A DNA stretch of 64,000 nt from Bacteroidales bacterium (GTDB taxonomy: Bacteria > Bacteroidota > Bacteroidia > Bacteroidales > VadinHA17): the NCBI GenBank assembly GCA_016928075.1, contig JAFGLJ010000029.1:62001-126000 (forward strand), read 5' to 3'. A model generated the notes under the pieces. That model was given only the letters and a program-made list of their open reading frames with translations, did no database searches and was not told the DNA's origin. Position numbers and translations under genes: made by a program. Below, piece after piece: positions 36,846 to 47,434 of this stretch (its first letter is position 1; every line of letters starts with the position of its first letter).

Positions 36846-38180
36846 TTACATTGCAGAGACAGCCCCTGCCCTTCCTTTTATCCTGCCCGATTTCATCAAT
36901 CCGTCATAGTGTCGCATGAGAAGGTGGCTTTCAATTTGCTGCAGGGTATCCAGTACGACACCCACAAGTATCAGCAACGATGTCCCTCCGTAAAACTGTG
37001 CAAATGGTGAACTCACACCAAATTTTACAGCGATAGCGGGTAATATAGCTATTATAGCCAGGAATATTGATCCCGGGAGTGTTATTCTTGACATTACCTG
37101 GTCAAGGAATTCAACTGTTTTCCTTCCGGGTTTCACCCCGGGTATAAATCCCCCGTTCTTTTTCATATCCTCTGCCATCTGTACCGGGTTAATTGTAACT
37201 GCGGTATAGAAATACGTAAAAGCTATAATCAGCAATGCCGTAACAAGATTATACCAGAACCCGTACATATTTGAAAAAGCGGTAACAAAACCTGACATTT
37301 GATCCGAGCTGGCGTATCCTGCTACTATTATCGGCAGCATCATTATTGCCTGTGCGAAGATAATTGGCATAACACCTGCTGCATTCACTTTGAGAGGGAT
37401 ATACTGCCTGACACCGCCGTATTGCTTATTGCCTATTATTCTCCTGGCATACTGTACAGGTATTCTTCGCGTACCCTGCACCAATAATATAGTACCAAGG
37501 ATAACGGCAAAAAGTAAAACCATTTCAAGCAGCAGACCAACCAGACCTCCCGATCCATCGAGTCTTACACCCAGTTCAAATACAAAGGCCTGTGGCAATC
37601 GGGCAATAATACCTATCATAATAATCAGTGATATTCCGTTCCCTATTCCTTTATCAGTTATTTTTTCACCCAGCCACATTATAAACATTGTGCCCGCCGT
37701 GAGTATTATCACGGATGATATTTTAAACAGTGGTCCGCTCAATATGAAAGCGCTTGTGGGAAGCTGTGCGTTAAGGTTTGCCAGGTAAGTTGGTGCCTGG
37801 AGAAGGAGTATAGCAACAGTAAGGTACCTGGTATACTGGTTCATTTTCCTTCTTCCGCTTTCACCTTCACGCTGCAATTTCTGGAAATATGGAAATACAA
37901 TTCCAAGGAGCTGTATTACAATCGAGGCTGAGATATAGGGCATGATACCCAGGGCAAATACTGAAGCCTGGGAGAAGGCACCTCCCGAGAACATATCAAG
38001 CAGCCCCATTATACCCGATGCTGTCTGGTTTCGGAGTGCATCAAGCTGTGCCGGGTCGACACCAGGCAGGGTAACATACTTACCGAACCTGTAAAGGAGA
38101 ATAATTCCAAGAGTATAAATTATTCTGGCCCGGAGGTCTTCAATCTTGAATATGTTTCGTAATGTCTGAATTAATCTCAT
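36846..38180 (-). CDS. secY: Protein translocase subunit SecY
   Basis: The channel subunit of the Sec translocon: 444 residues with about ten membrane helices, a plug region after helix 1 (G-L-L-D-M-F-S-G-G-A-F-S-Q-A-S) and the family segments A-L-G-I-M-P-Y-I-S-A-S-I and G-G-F-I-P-G-V-K-P-G. It starts one base after rplO ends, so the two are tightly coupled. Confidence 0.98.
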   Translation of the reverse strand: MRLIQTLRNIFKIEDLRARIIYTLGIILLYRFGKYVTLPGVDPAQLDALRNQTASGIMGLLDMFSGGAFSQASVFALGIMPYISASIVIQLLGIVFPYFQKLQREGESGRRKMNQYTRYLTVAILLLQAPTYLANLNAQLPTSAFILSGPLFKISSVIILTAGTMFIMWLGEKITDKGIGNGISLIIMIGIIARLPQAFVFELGVRLDGSGGLVGLLLEMVLLFAVILGTILLVQGTRRIPVQYARRIIGNKQYGGVRQYIPLKVNAAGVMPIIFAQAIMMLPIIVAGYASSDQMSGFVTAFSNMYGFWYNLVTALLIIAFTYFYTAVTINPVQMAEDMKKNGGFIPGVKPGRKTVEFLDQVMSRITLPGSIFLAIIAILPAIAVKFGVSSPFAQFYGGTSLLILVGVVLDTLQQIESHLLMRHYDGLMKSGRIKGRAGAVSAM

Positions 38181-38181
38181 C

Positions 38182-38631
38182 CTAATTTATTTTTACTACT
38201 TTTCCCTGTTTGGCTTCGATGGCTTCGGCTGCTGCTTTTGAGAAAGCATGGGCGTGTACTTCAAGTTTCCTATCAAGCGATCCTTTAGCCAGGATTTTAA
38301 CTCTTGCCTTCTTAGAAACCAGTCCTGCTCCAATCAATGTTTCCAGTGTTATGGTATCCAGTTGCTTCTTCTCTGCAAGTTTCTGGAGAGTACTTATATT
38401 GATTCCCTTGTATTCAATACGGTTCTGGTTTGTGAAACCGTACTTTGGAACTCTTCTTTGCAGGGGCATCTGACCGCCTTCGAAACCAACTTTCTTTGAG
38501 TATCCTGATCTCGATTTCTGTCCTTTGTGGCCCCTGGTGGATGTTCCTCCTCTTCCTGTACCCTGTCCACGTCCCAGGCGTCTGTCCTTTTTAACAATTC
38601 CTTCAGCCGGTTTTAGATTACTTAAGTCCAT
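38182..38631 (-). CDS. rplO: 50S ribosomal protein L15 (uL15)
   Basis: 149 residues with the glycine-rich N-terminal tail (G-R-G-Q-G-T-G-R-G-G-T-S-T-R-G-H-K-G) that threads into 23S rRNA and a globular C-terminal domain. It is followed directly by secY. Confidence 0.98.
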   Translation of the reverse strand: MDLSNLKPAEGIVKKDRRLGRGQGTGRGGTSTRGHKGQKSRSGYSKKVGFEGGQMPLQRRVPKYGFTNQNRIEYKGINISTLQKLAEKKQLDTITLETLIGAGLVSKKARVKILAKGSLDRKLEVHAHAFSKAAAEAIEAKQGKVVKIN

Positions 38632-38655
38632 TTCAATCAGATATTTTAATTTTCC

Positions 38656-38835
38656 TTAAATTTCCTCAACTTTCACCAGGTGCTTAACAGCATTTACCAT
38701 ACCCAGTATCTGTGGTGTGGCTTCATGGTCAACACTCTGGTGCATCTTTTTCAGACCGAGTGCTGCCAGTGTCCTTTTCTGACGCTCAGGCCTGCCAATT
38801 TTAGATTTTATTTGTGTTACCCGAATCTTTGACAT
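38656..38835 (-). CDS. rpmD: 50S ribosomal protein L30 (uL30)
   Basis: A short gene of 59 residues (M-S-K-I-R-V-T-Q-I-K-S to V-K-V-E-E-I), read from ATG at 38835 to TAA at 38656. It matches uL30 in sequence (I-G-R-P-E-R-Q-K-R-T-L) and in its conserved place between rpsE and rplO. Confidence 0.96.
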   Translation of the reverse strand: MSKIRVTQIKSKIGRPERQKRTLAALGLKKMHQSVDHEATPQILGMVNAVKHLVKVEEI

Positions 38836-38847
38836 GATGATATATTT

Positions 38848-39369
38848 CTATCCGTTAAATACTTTATCTAGCGGTATTGACCTGTTATTAGCGACTGTAT
38901 AGGCATCCCTGAGTTCCGTTAGTGCTTCAAAGGTTGCTTTTACGAGGTTATGGGGGTTAGATGAGCCCTTTGATTTGGCCAGCACATTTTTTATTCCCAC
39001 ACTTTCCAGTACAGCACGCATAGCACCACCTGCTTTTACACCGGTACCTTCAGAAGCCGGTTTCAGAAAAACCGACGCTCCACCATACTTTGCATACTGG
39101 ACATGCGGTATTGTACCATTAATTACCGGCACCCGTATCAGGTTTTTCTTTGCATCTTCAACTCCCTTTGCTATAGCTGTGGTCACCTCATTGGCTTTGC
39201 CCAGTCCGTGGCCGGCAACACCATCTTCGTTACCTACTACCACAATCGCAGAAAAGCTGAATGTACGGCCTCCCTTTGTCACCTTCGTAACCCTCTGGAT
39301 ACTTACGAGCCTGTCTTTTAACTCAAGATCAATCGTCTTTACTCTTTTAATTTCTTTTGCCATATTCAT
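38848..39369 (-). CDS. rpsE: 30S ribosomal protein S5 (uS5)
   Basis: 173 residues. It has the double-stranded-RNA-binding-like N-domain ([15 protein letters not shown]) and the C-terminal ribosomal-fold domain ([12 protein letters not shown]). Start is the ATG at 39369, abutting rplR, or 39363. Confidence 0.97.
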   Translation of the reverse strand: MNMAKEIKRVKTIDLELKDRLVSIQRVTKVTKGGRTFSFSAIVVVGNEDGVAGHGLGKANEVTTAIAKGVEDAKKNLIRVPVINGTIPHVQYAKYGGASVFLKPASEGTGVKAGGAMRAVLESVGIKNVLAKSKGSSNPHNLVKATFEALTELRDAYTVANNRSIPLDKVFNG

Positions 39370-39732
39370 TTAGAATTTTAAACCACCTTCACGGGCTGCT
39401 TCCGCAAGCGATTTTACCCTTCCATGATACTTATAACCACCCCTGTCGAAGACTATAGCTTCAATACCGGCTTGTTTACATTTACTTGCCAGCAATTTCC
39501 CTACCATGGCTGCCTGTTCTGTCTTGTTGCCTTTATCAGCAGAGGCAATTTCTTTTTCCCTTGATGAAGCCGACAGCAAGGTTTTCCTGTTTTCATCATC
39601 AATAACCTGCGCATAAATCTGCTTGTTACTTCTGAAAACTGCCACTCTTGGCCTTTCTGAAGTACCAAGTACTTTTTTGCGTATTCTCAGTTTTATCCTT
39701 TTTCTTCTTTCTGTTTTAGATAAGCTCATCAC
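39370..39732 (-). CDS. rplR: 50S ribosomal protein L18 (uL18)
   Basis: 120 residues, a 5S rRNA-binding protein with [11 protein letters not shown] and [13 protein letters not shown] at the C-terminus. Start at 39732 or the next ATG at 39729; the stop abuts rpsE. Confidence 0.97.
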   Translation of the reverse strand: MMSLSKTERRKRIKLRIRKKVLGTSERPRVAVFRSNKQIYAQVIDDENRKTLLSASSREKEIASADKGNKTEQAAMVGKLLASKCKQAGIEAIVFDRGGYKYHGRVKSLAEAAREGGLKF

Positions 39733-39746
39733 TCGATTATTTAATA

Positions 39747-40301
39747 TTATACACTTGCTGACTTACCGGCTTTTCTTCTGAGATGTTCTCCGACGAACTT
39801 AATGCCTTTGCCTTTGTATGGTTCAGGTGGACGGAGTGATCTTATCTTTGCTGCTACATGTCCTATAAGCTGTTTATCGACACTGCTGAGTGTAATCACA
39901 GGATTACTTCTTCTTTCTGTTTTTGCTTCAACCTTTACTTCGGCAGGTAATTCAATCACTATATCATGCGACAGCCCTACACTGAGCTCCAGTCTTTGAC
40001 CGTTTGCCTCAGCACGGAATCCGACACCAACCAGTTCAAGTTGCTTTGTATATCCTTCGGATACACCCACCACAGCATTGTTTATCAACGCCCTGTACAA
40101 ACCATGCAATGATTTATGCTTCTTTGATTCAGAAGGACGTTTTATATTGACTGTATTGTCTTCAACTTCCACCATTATTTCTTTATCAACGCTGACTGAT
40201 ATCTCGCCCAGTGGACCTTTAAGGTTGACTTTATTATCATCAGTAACATTAACTGTTACCCCTGATGGAAGACTTACGGGTAGATTTCCTATTCGTGACA
40301 T
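39747..40301 (-). CDS. rplF: 50S ribosomal protein L6 (uL6)
   Basis: 184 residues in two related domains, ending with the conserved P-E-P-Y-K-G-K-G-I segment near the GTPase centre of the ribosome. Its N-terminus M-S-R-I-G-N-L-P-V is typical. It lies between rpsH and rplR. Confidence 0.98.
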   Translation of the reverse strand: MSRIGNLPVSLPSGVTVNVTDDNKVNLKGPLGEISVSVDKEIMVEVEDNTVNIKRPSESKKHKSLHGLYRALINNAVVGVSEGYTKQLELVGVGFRAEANGQRLELSVGLSHDIVIELPAEVKVEAKTERRSNPVITLSSVDKQLIGHVAAKIRSLRPPEPYKGKGIKFVGEHLRRKAGKSASV

Positions 40302-40319
40302 TTTAAAATAATCCTCTTT

Positions 40320-40715
40320 TTAATAAACATAACACAATACTTCACCACCAACTTTCAGTTTCCTTGCTTCCTTATCGGTAATAACACCCTGTGATGTTGA
40401 CAGGATAGCAATGCCCAGCCCGTTAAGGACCCGTGGCAGTTTATCCACACTGGCATATTTCCTCAATCCGGGGCGACTTATCCGCTCCAGAGATTTAATA
40501 GCTGAAACCTTACTTTCGGGATGGTATTTAAGGGCGATTTTGATAATCCCCTGAGTACCATCATCAACATATTTATAACTAAGGATATATCCCTTTTCAT
40601 ATAATATTTTTGTAATATCCTTCTTCAGATTTGATGCAGGAATTTCCACCACTTTATGTTTGGCGGTAATAGCATTCCTTATTCTGGTAAGAAAATCTGC
40701 AATTGGATCAGTCAT
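40320..40715 (-). CDS. rpsH: 30S ribosomal protein S8 (uS8)
   Basis: 131 residues: [13 protein letters not shown] at the start, and in the C-terminal domain the segments S-R-P-G-L-R-K-Y and A-I-L-S-T-S-Q-G-V (16S helix 21 contacts). In E. coli S8 is the spc operon repressor; no matching leader structure was identified here. Confidence 0.98.
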   Translation of the reverse strand: MTDPIADFLTRIRNAITAKHKVVEIPASNLKKDITKILYEKGYILSYKYVDDGTQGIIKIALKYHPESKVSAIKSLERISRPGLRKYASVDKLPRVLNGLGIAILSTSQGVITDKEARKLKVGGEVLCYVY

Positions 40716-40740
40716 TCTTTCTAGTTTTAAAAATTAATTT

Positions 40741-41010
40741 TTACCAGCTGGCTTTTTTAACGCCAGGTATTAGTCCTTCCGAAGCCATTTCCCTGAAGGT
40801 TATACGGCTAATTCCGAATTGTCTCATATATCCTCTCGGCCTGCCTGTAATACTGCAACGGTTATGTAAACGTATAGGGTTTGAATTTCGTGGCAGACGG
40901 CTAAGGCCAACATAATCTCCTTCAGTCTTAAGCCTGGCTCTTTTAGCTTCAAATTTCTTAACAAGCCTTGCACGTTTTACCTCACGGGCTTTCATTGATT
41001 CTTTAGCCAT
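40741..41010 (-). CDS. rpsN: 30S ribosomal protein S14 (uS14), zinc-free form
   Basis: 89 residues. Only a single Cys (in [10 protein letters not shown]) is present, so the four-cysteine zinc site of the short form is missing and this is the longer C-minus type. The C-terminal R-M-Q-F-G-I-S-R-like motif appears as [12 protein letters not shown]. Confidence 0.97.
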   Translation of the reverse strand: MAKESMKAREVKRARLVKKFEAKRARLKTEGDYVGLSRLPRNSNPIRLHNRCSITGRPRGYMRQFGISRITFREMASEGLIPGVKKASW

Positions 41011-41016
41011 AATTTA

Positions 41017-41568
41017 TCAGTTTTTTTGTGTTTTAAATGGTAAGCCATAATGGCGCAATAAAGCAAATCCTTCTTCATCGGTTTTGGCTGAAGTAACAAA
41101 TGTGATCTGTAATCCCATTATTTTTACCACCTTATCAATATCTATCTCCGGAAAGATAATCTGTTCTGTTATCCCCAGAGTGTAATTTCCACGTCCGTCG
41201 AGCTTATTGCTAATGCCTTTAAAGTCGCGAATACGAGGCAGTGCAACCCTGACGAGTCTTTCAAGGAATTCGTACATCTTCTCTCTCCTGAGAGTTGTCA
41301 TCACACCAATAGGCATGTTTCTTCTCAGTTTGAAGTTGGAGATATCCTTTGTTGAAACAGTCTGAACAGACTTCTGTCCTGATATAGCAGTTATTTCCTC
41401 TGTACCAACATCGATAAGTCTCTTGTCAGCGATAGACTGTCCTATCCCCTGGTTTATTATTATCTTCTCAAGGCGCGGAACCTGCATGACGGTTTTATAA
41501 CCAAATTCCTTCATTAGTGCAGGAACGATCTCTTCCCTGTATTTTTTATGTAAAGTAGGCGTATACAT
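41017..41568 (-). CDS. rplE: 50S ribosomal protein L5 (uL5)
   Basis: 183 residues, a 5S rRNA-binding protein with [19 protein letters not shown] and [11 protein letters not shown]. It overlaps rplX by one base, suggesting translational coupling. Confidence 0.98.
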   Translation of the reverse strand: MYTPTLHKKYREEIVPALMKEFGYKTVMQVPRLEKIIINQGIGQSIADKRLIDVGTEEITAISGQKSVQTVSTKDISNFKLRRNMPIGVMTTLRREKMYEFLERLVRVALPRIRDFKGISNKLDGRGNYTLGITEQIIFPEIDIDKVVKIMGLQITFVTSAKTDEEGFALLRHYGLPFKTQKN

Positions 41569-41891
41569 TATTTGATCTCCTCTCCTGATTTTTTAGAATA
41601 ACGCACAAGCTTCTCTTTCTTATTTAATTTCCTGCCCACGCGAGTACCATCACCTGAAGCAGGATCAACTAACATCAGATTTGAAATATGTATAGTAGCT
41701 TCCTTCTTTATTATCCCACCCTGGGGATTCTGGGCATTAGGCTTGGTATGTTTTAAAACCATGTTCACACCTTCAACTATTGCCCTTTTTTTCTTTCTGT
41801 CAACTTCCAGAACACGGCCTCGTTGTCCTTTCGATTCACCTGTTATCACTACAACAGTATCTCCTTTTTTGACATGTAGTTTTTCTTGCAT
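41568..41891 (-). CDS. rplX: 50S ribosomal protein L24 (uL24)
   Basis: 107 residues from the ATG at 41891. The frame is open further upstream to 41933, but that would overlap rplN and add residues before the conserved [13 protein letters not shown] start. The KOW motif [10 protein letters not shown] is clear. An early 50S assembly protein. Confidence 0.96.
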   Translation of the reverse strand: MQEKLHVKKGDTVVVITGESKGQRGRVLEVDRKKKRAIVEGVNMVLKHTKPNAQNPQGGIIKKEATIHISNLMLVDPASGDGTRVGRKLNKKEKLVRYSKKSGEEIK

Positions 41892-41904
41892 TGCTTTAAT
41901 TTTA

Positions 41905-42270
41905 CTATAACACTTCAGGTGCCAGTGATACAATCTTCATATATTTTTCACGTAATTCCCTGGCCACAGGTCCGAAAATACGGGTACCGCGCACCTCATC
42001 CAGGTTATTCAGCAGCACAACTGCGTTATCATCAAAACGGATATAAGAGCCATCGGCCCTTCGTATTTCCTTGTTTGTTCTTACGACCACAGCTTTGGAA
42101 ACCATTCCTTTTTTAGCCTCTCCTGAAGGGATAGCGCTTTTCACTGTGACCACGACCTTATCACCTATAGAAGCATACTTTTTTCTGCTTCCACCAAGCA
42201 CTCTTATTACCAGTACCTCCTTGGCGCCGGTATTATCAGCTACAGATAGTTTACTTTCCTGTTGTACCAT
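41905..42270 (-). CDS. rplN: 50S ribosomal protein L14 (uL14)
   Basis: 121 residues: [16 protein letters not shown] and [13 protein letters not shown]. It lies at the subunit interface. The gene follows rpsQ by 2 nt. Confidence 0.98.
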   Translation of the reverse strand: MVQQESKLSVADNTGAKEVLVIRVLGGSRKKYASIGDKVVVTVKSAIPSGEAKKGMVSKAVVVRTNKEIRRADGSYIRFDDNAVVLLNNLDEVRGTRIFGPVARELREKYMKIVSLAPEVL

Positions 42271-42272
42271 AA

Positions 42273-42527
42273 TTACTTGACTCTTTCAATTACTTCAACC
42301 AATCTCCAGGATTTTCTCTTGCTCAGAGGCCTGGTTTCCATAATACGCACGGTATCTCCAATGTTACATGTATTTTCCTCATCATGTGCAAGAAGCTTCT
42401 TTGTTTTGTTCACAAACTTACCGTAAATAGGATGTTTAACCTTTCTTTTTACGGCAACGGTAATTGATTTGTCCATTTTATTACTGACAACAATACCTGT
42501 GCGTTCTTTTCTTAAATTTCTTTCCAT
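42273..42527 (-). CDS. rpsQ: 30S ribosomal protein S17 (uS17)
   Basis: 84 residues, an OB-fold early-assembly protein: [16 protein letters not shown] and [10 protein letters not shown]. The L29-S17-L14 gene order is the standard one. Confidence 0.98.
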   Translation of the reverse strand: MERNLRKERTGIVVSNKMDKSITVAVKRKVKHPIYGKFVNKTKKLLAHDEENTCNIGDTVRIMETRPLSKRKSWRLVEVIERVK

Positions 42528-42535
42528 TGTTGATA

Positions 42536-42772
42536 CTAGCTATTTTGTTCTTCATTCAACTCTTTCTGCCCATTTTGTTGTTCAATCAACTCTCTGTGGC
42601 GTAACTCAGTTAGCAATCTTGCTATATTACCTCTTGTTTCCTTTATCTTATTAGGATTATCAAGTGGTGTAATTGCATGATTAAGTCTCATGCGCACGAG
42701 TGATGTTCTTTCATTATCAATCCTTTCAAGGATCTCCTGGGTTGTCAATTCCCTTATTTCTGAACTTTTCAT
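42536..42772 (-). CDS. rpmC: 50S ribosomal protein L29 (uL29)
   Basis: 78 residues. The helical hairpin core (E-I-R-E-L-T-T-Q-E to [11 protein letters not shown]) is followed by a Gln/Glu/Asn-rich tail of about 17 residues ([12 protein letters not shown]) that E. coli L29 (63 residues) lacks. L29 sits near the exit tunnel and docks trigger factor and SRP. Confidence 0.97.
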   Translation of the reverse strand: MKSSEIRELTTQEILERIDNERTSLVRMRLNHAITPLDNPNKIKETRGNIARLLTELRHRELIEQQNGQKELNEEQNS

Positions 42773-42783
42773 TTCACTACTCT

Positions 42784-43206
42784 TTATTCTTGAACATAAT
42801 CATACCTAACTATAAACTTGGTAGTAATAGGCAGTTTCTGCGCTCCCAGTCTCAATGCTTCCCTTGCAACATCAAAGGGCACACCTTCACATTCCATGAT
42901 TATCCTTCCGGGAGTTACCGGTGCAACAAATCCTTCAGGAGCACCTTTACCTTTACCCATCCTTACCTCTGCGGGTTTTTTCGTTATGGGCTTATCGGGG
43001 AAGATACGTATCCACAGCTGCCCTTCACGTTTCATGTGACGCGTAACTGCCTGACGAGCTGACTCGATCTGTCTTCCGGTGATCCATGCAGACTCCAGTG
43101 CCTTAATGCCAAAGGACCCGAAAGCAAGCTGATTACCTCTCTGGGCATTTCCTTTCATCCTTCCTTTCTGACGTCTTCTGTATTTTGTTTTTTTAGGTTG
43201 TAACAT
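42784..43206 (-). CDS. rplP: 50S ribosomal protein L16 (uL16)
   Basis: 140 residues: [22 protein letters not shown] and [12 protein letters not shown] near the peptidyl transferase centre and A site. It is preceded by the largest internal gap of the S10 region (66 nt), in which I see no clear signal. Confidence 0.98.
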   Translation of the reverse strand: MLQPKKTKYRRRQKGRMKGNAQRGNQLAFGSFGIKALESAWITGRQIESARQAVTRHMKREGQLWIRIFPDKPITKKPAEVRMGKGKGAPEGFVAPVTPGRIIMECEGVPFDVAREALRLGAQKLPITTKFIVRYDYVQE

Positions 43207-43272
43207 TTCTTACTATCTTAAAATCCTGCTATCTAGTATCTTTTGAGACGCGATGAACCGTGTCTTTACATA

Positions 43273-43977
43273 TCATTTTTTTCTTTTTCTGATTCCGGAT
43301 CCCCTTGCTGCTTTCTGACTTTTTATTGCAATATCCGGTGAAAGGTCACGCTTACCATAAACTTCACCATTGCATATCCATATCTTTATCCCTATTAACC
43401 CAACCTTTGTAAGTGCCTCGGCCAGTGCATAATCGATATCAGCCCTGAATGTGTGCAGAGGTATACGACCTTCCTTGTAAGTCTCATTTCTTGCCATTTC
43501 GGCTCCACCAAGTCGGCCTGAAACAAGCACTTTTATACCTTCAGCACCCATCCTCATTGTGGAAGCTATAGCCATTTTAATGGCCCGGCGGTACGAAATC
43601 TTACCCTCAATCTGTCGAGCAATATTATTTGCAACAATTGTGGCGTCAAGTTCAGGACGTTTAACTTCAAAAATATTTATCTGTACTTCCTTTTTGGTTA
43701 TCTTCTTTAATTCTTCTTTAAGTTTATCAACTTCCTGTCCGCCTTTACCTATTATTATACCAGGGCGAGCAGTGTTTACAGTAACAGTAATAAGTTTAAG
43801 TGTTCTTTCAATAATTATCTTGGATATACTGGCCTTTGCCAGCCTGGCATTAAGGTATTCCCTTATCCTGGTATCTTCAACCAGTTTTCCGGAGAAATCC
43901 TTGCCACCGTACCAGTTTGAATCCCAGCCTTTTATTATACCAAGCCTATTACCTATCGGATTTACTTTTTGTCCCAT
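43273..43977 (-). CDS. rpsC: 30S ribosomal protein S3 (uS3)
   Basis: 234 residues with the type II KH domain ([13 protein letters not shown]) and the C-terminal domain ([11 protein letters not shown]). Part of the mRNA entry site and the ribosomal helicase. Confidence 0.98.
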   Translation of the reverse strand: MGQKVNPIGNRLGIIKGWDSNWYGGKDFSGKLVEDTRIREYLNARLAKASISKIIIERTLKLITVTVNTARPGIIIGKGGQEVDKLKEELKKITKKEVQINIFEVKRPELDATIVANNIARQIEGKISYRRAIKMAIASTMRMGAEGIKVLVSGRLGGAEMARNETYKEGRIPLHTFRADIDYALAEALTKVGLIGIKIWICNGEVYGKRDLSPDIAIKSQKAARGSGIRKRKK

Positions 43978-43982
43978 CTATT

Positions 43983-44408
43983 TTATTTTGATGAATTTTC
44001 TATTTCTTCTTCCTTATTCAAACTATCAAGAATAAGTGTTACATGATTGGATCTTTTTCTTATCCTGTAGGCACGCCCCTGCGGGGCTGTTTGCAGCCTC
44101 TTCAGTGTACGTCCCTGGTTAACAAAAGCCTCTTTAACATAAAGTTTACTTTCTTCAATACGCACACCCTCGTTTTTTGCCTGCCAGTTGGCTATTGCCG
44201 AAAGAAGAAGTTTTTCAACATTGTGTGAAGCTTCCTTCGAACTGTATTTCAAAACATCAAGGGCTTTGTTAACTTCCATACCTTTGATCATATCCGTTAC
44301 CAGCCTCATTTTACGCGGAGAGGTAGGGCAGTTTCTCAGGACTGCCTGATATGTTTTAAGTTTCTCCTCTTTACGCTTTTCAGCTGAAATTCTTTTTCTT
44401 GCACCCAT
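43983..44408 (-). CDS. rplV: 50S ribosomal protein L22 (uL22)
   Basis: 141 residues, longer than E. coli L22 (110) by an N-terminal K/E-rich segment ([11 protein letters not shown]) and a short acidic tail, as in other Bacteroidota. The extended beta-hairpin that reaches the exit tunnel ([16 protein letters not shown]) is intact. Confidence 0.97.
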   Translation of the reverse strand: MGARKRISAEKRKEEKLKTYQAVLRNCPTSPRKMRLVTDMIKGMEVNKALDVLKYSSKEASHNVEKLLLSAIANWQAKNEGVRIEESKLYVKEAFVNQGRTLKRLQTAPQGRAYRIRKRSNHVTLILDSLNKEEEIENSSK

Positions 44409-44439
44409 TTGTCAGGTTTTTTATCTTATCAAATAATCT

Positions 44440-44706
44440 TTATCTCTGTTTGCCACCATGCCCCCTGAAAATACGGGTTGGAGCAAATTCACCCAGTTTA
44501 TGACCTACCATGTTTTCAGTTATATAGACAGGGATGAATTTATTTCCATTATGAACAGCAATTGTATGACCTACGAAATCCGGTGATATCACCGATCTTC
44601 TCGACCATGTTTTAATCACTGATTTTTTCCCTGAGTCGTTCATTTCTGTCACTCTTTTTTCGAGCTTAAAGTCGATAAACGGTCCTTTTTTAATAGATCT
44701 GGTCAT
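44440..44706 (-). CDS. rpsS: 30S ribosomal protein S19 (uS19)
   Basis: 88 residues: [25 protein letters not shown] and [11 protein letters not shown]. It is located in the 30S head. Confidence 0.98.
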   Translation of the reverse strand: MTRSIKKGPFIDFKLEKRVTEMNDSGKKSVIKTWSRRSVISPDFVGHTIAVHNGNKFIPVYITENMVGHKLGEFAPTRIFRGHGGKQR

Positions 44707-44719
44707 ATTATTAAGTCAA

Positions 44720-45544
44720 TTATTTTTTCCTTTTTTCAATAATATATTTATTGGAATATTTCTTCTTGCTCCTTGTCTTGTAACCTTTTGCAGGCAGACC
44801 TGTTCGTGAACGCGGGTGTCCTCCTGAAGCACGTCCTTCACCTCCACCCATAGGATGGTCAACCGGGTTCATTGCAACACCTCTTGTTCTTGGTCTGCGT
44901 CCAAGCCACCTGCTGCGGCCGGCCTTACCTGATATTTCCAGTATATGATCAGGATTTGACACTGTTCCCACTGTAGCCCTGCACTGTACCAGTACAATCC
45001 TTGTTTCGCCCGAGGGCAGTTTTACAGTGGCATATTTTCCTTCCCTTGCCACAAGCTGTGCATATGAACCGGCACTTCTTGCCATTGCACCGCCCTTACC
45101 CGGTTTAATTTCAATATTATGGATAATGGTACCCAGCGGCATATCTGAGAGGGGTAATGCATTACCTACCTCGGGGGCAACTCCCTTACCTGATACAACA
45201 GTCTCCCCAACCTGTAATCCCTGGGGAGCAATAATATACCTCTTTTCGCCATCTTCGTAGAACAACAGAGCAATTCTTGCTGAACGGTTGGGGTCATACT
45301 CTATCGATTTAACGGTTGCCTTTACTCCATCTTTATCGCGTCTGAAGTCAATTTCCCTGTATCTTCTCTTGTGACCTCCACCAATGTACCTCATTGTCAT
45401 CCGTCCACTATTATTCCTTCCCCCGCTTTTTTTCAATGGGCGCAGGAGCGATTTTTCAGGTTCAGTAACCGTTATAGTATCACGGGAGCTGATTATTTTA
45501 TGCCTCTGACCTGGTGTTACAGGTTTAATTTTTCTAACTGCCAT
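44720..45544 (-). CDS. rplB: 50S ribosomal protein L2 (uL2)
   Basis: 274 residues from the ATG at 45544; the upstream in-frame ATG at 45574 overlaps rplW. It contains the [11 protein letters not shown] core and the essential H-P-M-G-G-G-E-G-R loop near the peptidyl transferase centre. Full length. Confidence 0.98.
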   Translation of the reverse strand: MAVRKIKPVTPGQRHKIISSRDTITVTEPEKSLLRPLKKSGGRNNSGRMTMRYIGGGHKRRYREIDFRRDKDGVKATVKSIEYDPNRSARIALLFYEDGEKRYIIAPQGLQVGETVVSGKGVAPEVGNALPLSDMPLGTIIHNIEIKPGKGGAMARSAGSYAQLVAREGKYATVKLPSGETRIVLVQCRATVGTVSNPDHILEISGKAGRSRWLGRRPRTRGVAMNPVDHPMGGGEGRASGGHPRSRTGLPAKGYKTRSKKKYSNKYIIEKRKK

Positions 45545-45551
45545 AATCCAA

Positions 45552-45842
45552 TTATATATTGCTATAGAAATCAATTGTCTCGCCCTCGGCCACTGTTATG
45601 ATAGCCTTCTTATAAACAGGTGTCCGACCGGACATTATACCTGACTTTGTATAGCGTACCTTCTTTTTGCCATTATAGATCATAGTCTTAACCGATTCAA
45701 CGGTCACACCATACATTTCTTCAACGGCTTTCTTAATCTGTACCTTATTTGCATCTTTCGCAACTATGAAGCCATAACGATTGAATTTATCGCTCTGGTT
45801 AGTCATTTTTTCTGTTACTATCGGCTTCAGTAAAATATCCAT
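45552..45842 (-). CDS. rplW: 50S ribosomal protein L23 (uL23)
   Basis: 96 residues from the ATG at 45842 ([12 protein letters not shown]); the open frame beyond would overlap rplD by 60 nt. It docks trigger factor and SRP at the tunnel exit; [15 protein letters not shown] is typical. Confidence 0.97.
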   Translation of the reverse strand: MDILLKPIVTEKMTNQSDKFNRYGFIVAKDANKVQIKKAVEEMYGVTVESVKTMIYNGKKKVRYTKSGIMSGRTPVYKKAIITVAEGETIDFYSNI

Positions 45843-45855
45843 TACTAAAAGTTTT

Positions 45856-46485
45856 CTAATTTTTAAATGTTGAATGCAAAACGTCAACGGCGCTCTCGAC
45901 AAGGATTAAAACCGAAGCTTTTGTAATTATGTAAGTGTTTAACTCTTCGCTAGTTACAACTTCGATATCCTTCAAATTTCGAGATGACAAATATACATTT
46001 TTATTTGGTTCCGGAAAAACTATCAGGGATTTTTTGCCCGCCAGGTTCAGATTAGCCTCCAGTCTTGCAAGTTCCCTTGTTTTCGGTTCTTCAAAACTGA
46101 AGTCCTCCAGAACAATAATACTTTTGCTTTTTGCCTTGTAAGCAAGGGCAGATTTTCTGGCCAGTTGCTTTATTTTCTTATTAAGCTTAAAGCCATAGAA
46201 TCTTGGTCTTGGGCCGAACACACGTCCGCCTCCCCTGAAAATAGGGTTTTTAATATCACCGAAGCGGGCGGTACCTGTGCCTTTTTGTCTTTTTATCTTA
46301 CGGGTACTCCCAGTGACATCGCCTCTTTCTTTGGTACTGTGTGTCCCCTGCCTCCTGTTAGCCATATACTGTTTCGTGTCGAGGTATATAGCATGGTCAT
46401 TAGGTTCAATACCAAATATTGTATCATCGAGGCTTACTTTTCTTCCGGTATCTTTACCTTCTATATCTAATACTGCTATTTTCAT
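45856..46485 (-). CDS. rplD: 50S ribosomal protein L4 (uL4)
   Basis: 209 residues. The tunnel-lining loop (G-T-G-T-A-R-F-G-D and R-G-G-G-R-V-F-G-P) is intact. In E. coli L4 attenuates its own S10 operon; here the S10 genes are inside a longer unit and no leader is seen before rpsJ. Overlaps rplC by one base. Confidence 0.97.
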   Translation of the reverse strand: MKIAVLDIEGKDTGRKVSLDDTIFGIEPNDHAIYLDTKQYMANRRQGTHSTKERGDVTGSTRKIKRQKGTGTARFGDIKNPIFRGGGRVFGPRPRFYGFKLNKKIKQLARKSALAYKAKSKSIIVLEDFSFEEPKTRELARLEANLNLAGKKSLIVFPEPNKNVYLSSRNLKDIEVVTSEELNTYIITKASVLILVESAVDVLHSTFKN

Positions 46486-47105
46486 TACTTTGTAATTATT
46501 AAGTAACCACCTTTAGGACCGGGAACCGATCCTTTTACTATCAACAAATTACTGTCAGGAATGAGTTTAATAACCCGGAGGCTTATTGCCATAACCTTGT
46601 TATCTCCTTTATGCCCGGCCATTTTCATTCCTTTGAATACTTTGGATGGATAAGATGATGCACCAAGTGATCCCGGTGCCCTTTGCCTGTTGTGCTGTCC
46701 GTGAGTGATATCACCAACGCCCCTGAAGGAATGGCGTTTTACCACACCTTGGAAACCTTTTCCTTTTGACCATCCCCTTACGTCAAGCCATGTATCATCA
46801 TCAAACAGGTTTACATCGAGAACATCACCGGTTTTATATTTCCCCTTGGGGAAACCGGTAAATTCAATGACCATCTTTTTAGGACCTGTACTGGCCTTTT
46901 TAAAATGACCTATCTCAGCCTTTGTACTGTTCTTTTCTTTCTTATCATCATAGCCCAGCTGCAGTGCATTGTAACCGTCATTTTCTTCAGTTTTGATCTG
47001 GGTAACAACACAAGGTCCGGCTTCGATTACCGTACAAGGAATATTTTTTCCGTTTTCATCGAAAACAGAAGTCATCCCAACTTTTTTACCTATTAATCCC
47101 TGCAT
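46485..47105 (-). CDS. rplC: 50S ribosomal protein L3 (uL3)
   Basis: 206 residues: [25 protein letters not shown] and G-R-x-like [10 protein letters not shown] near the peptidyl transferase centre. Early 50S assembly protein; full length. Confidence 0.98.
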   Translation of the reverse strand: MQGLIGKKVGMTSVFDENGKNIPCTVIEAGPCVVTQIKTEENDGYNALQLGYDDKKEKNSTKAEIGHFKKASTGPKKMVIEFTGFPKGKYKTGDVLDVNLFDDDTWLDVRGWSKGKGFQGVVKRHSFRGVGDITHGQHNRQRAPGSLGASSYPSKVFKGMKMAGHKGDNKVMAISLRVIKLIPDSNLLIVKGSVPGPKGGYLIITK

Positions 47106-47126
47106 TTTTCTAAGTCTTTACTGGTT

Positions 47127-47432
47127 TCACACTTTGATTTCTACTTCCACACCGCTTGGCAACTCGAGTTTCATTAATGCATCAATTGTCTTTGGCGTTG
47201 AGCTGTAAATATCGAGCAGCCTTTTGTAGCTAGACAACTGGAATTGCTCTCTCGACTTTTTATTTACGAATGTTGACCGGAGTACAGTAAACACTCTCTT
47301 ATGTGTCGGCAGAGGTATAGGGCCACTTACGACAGCACCAGTAGATTTTACCGTCTTAACGATCTTCTCTGCGGATTTATCCACGAGGTTGTGATCATAA
47401 GATTTCAGTTTAATACGAATTTTCTGACTCAT
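47127..47432 (-). CDS. rpsJ: 30S ribosomal protein S10 (uS10)
   Basis: 101 residues: [11 protein letters not shown] and [14 protein letters not shown]. It doubles as NusE in antitermination. It starts 2 nt after fusA ends, so the str and S10 operons are joined here. Confidence 0.98.
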   Translation of the reverse strand: MSQKIRIKLKSYDHNLVDKSAEKIVKTVKSTGAVVSGPIPLPTHKRVFTVLRSTFVNKKSREQFQLSSYKRLLDIYSSTPKTIDALMKLELPSGVEVEIKV

Positions 47433-47434
47433 CT

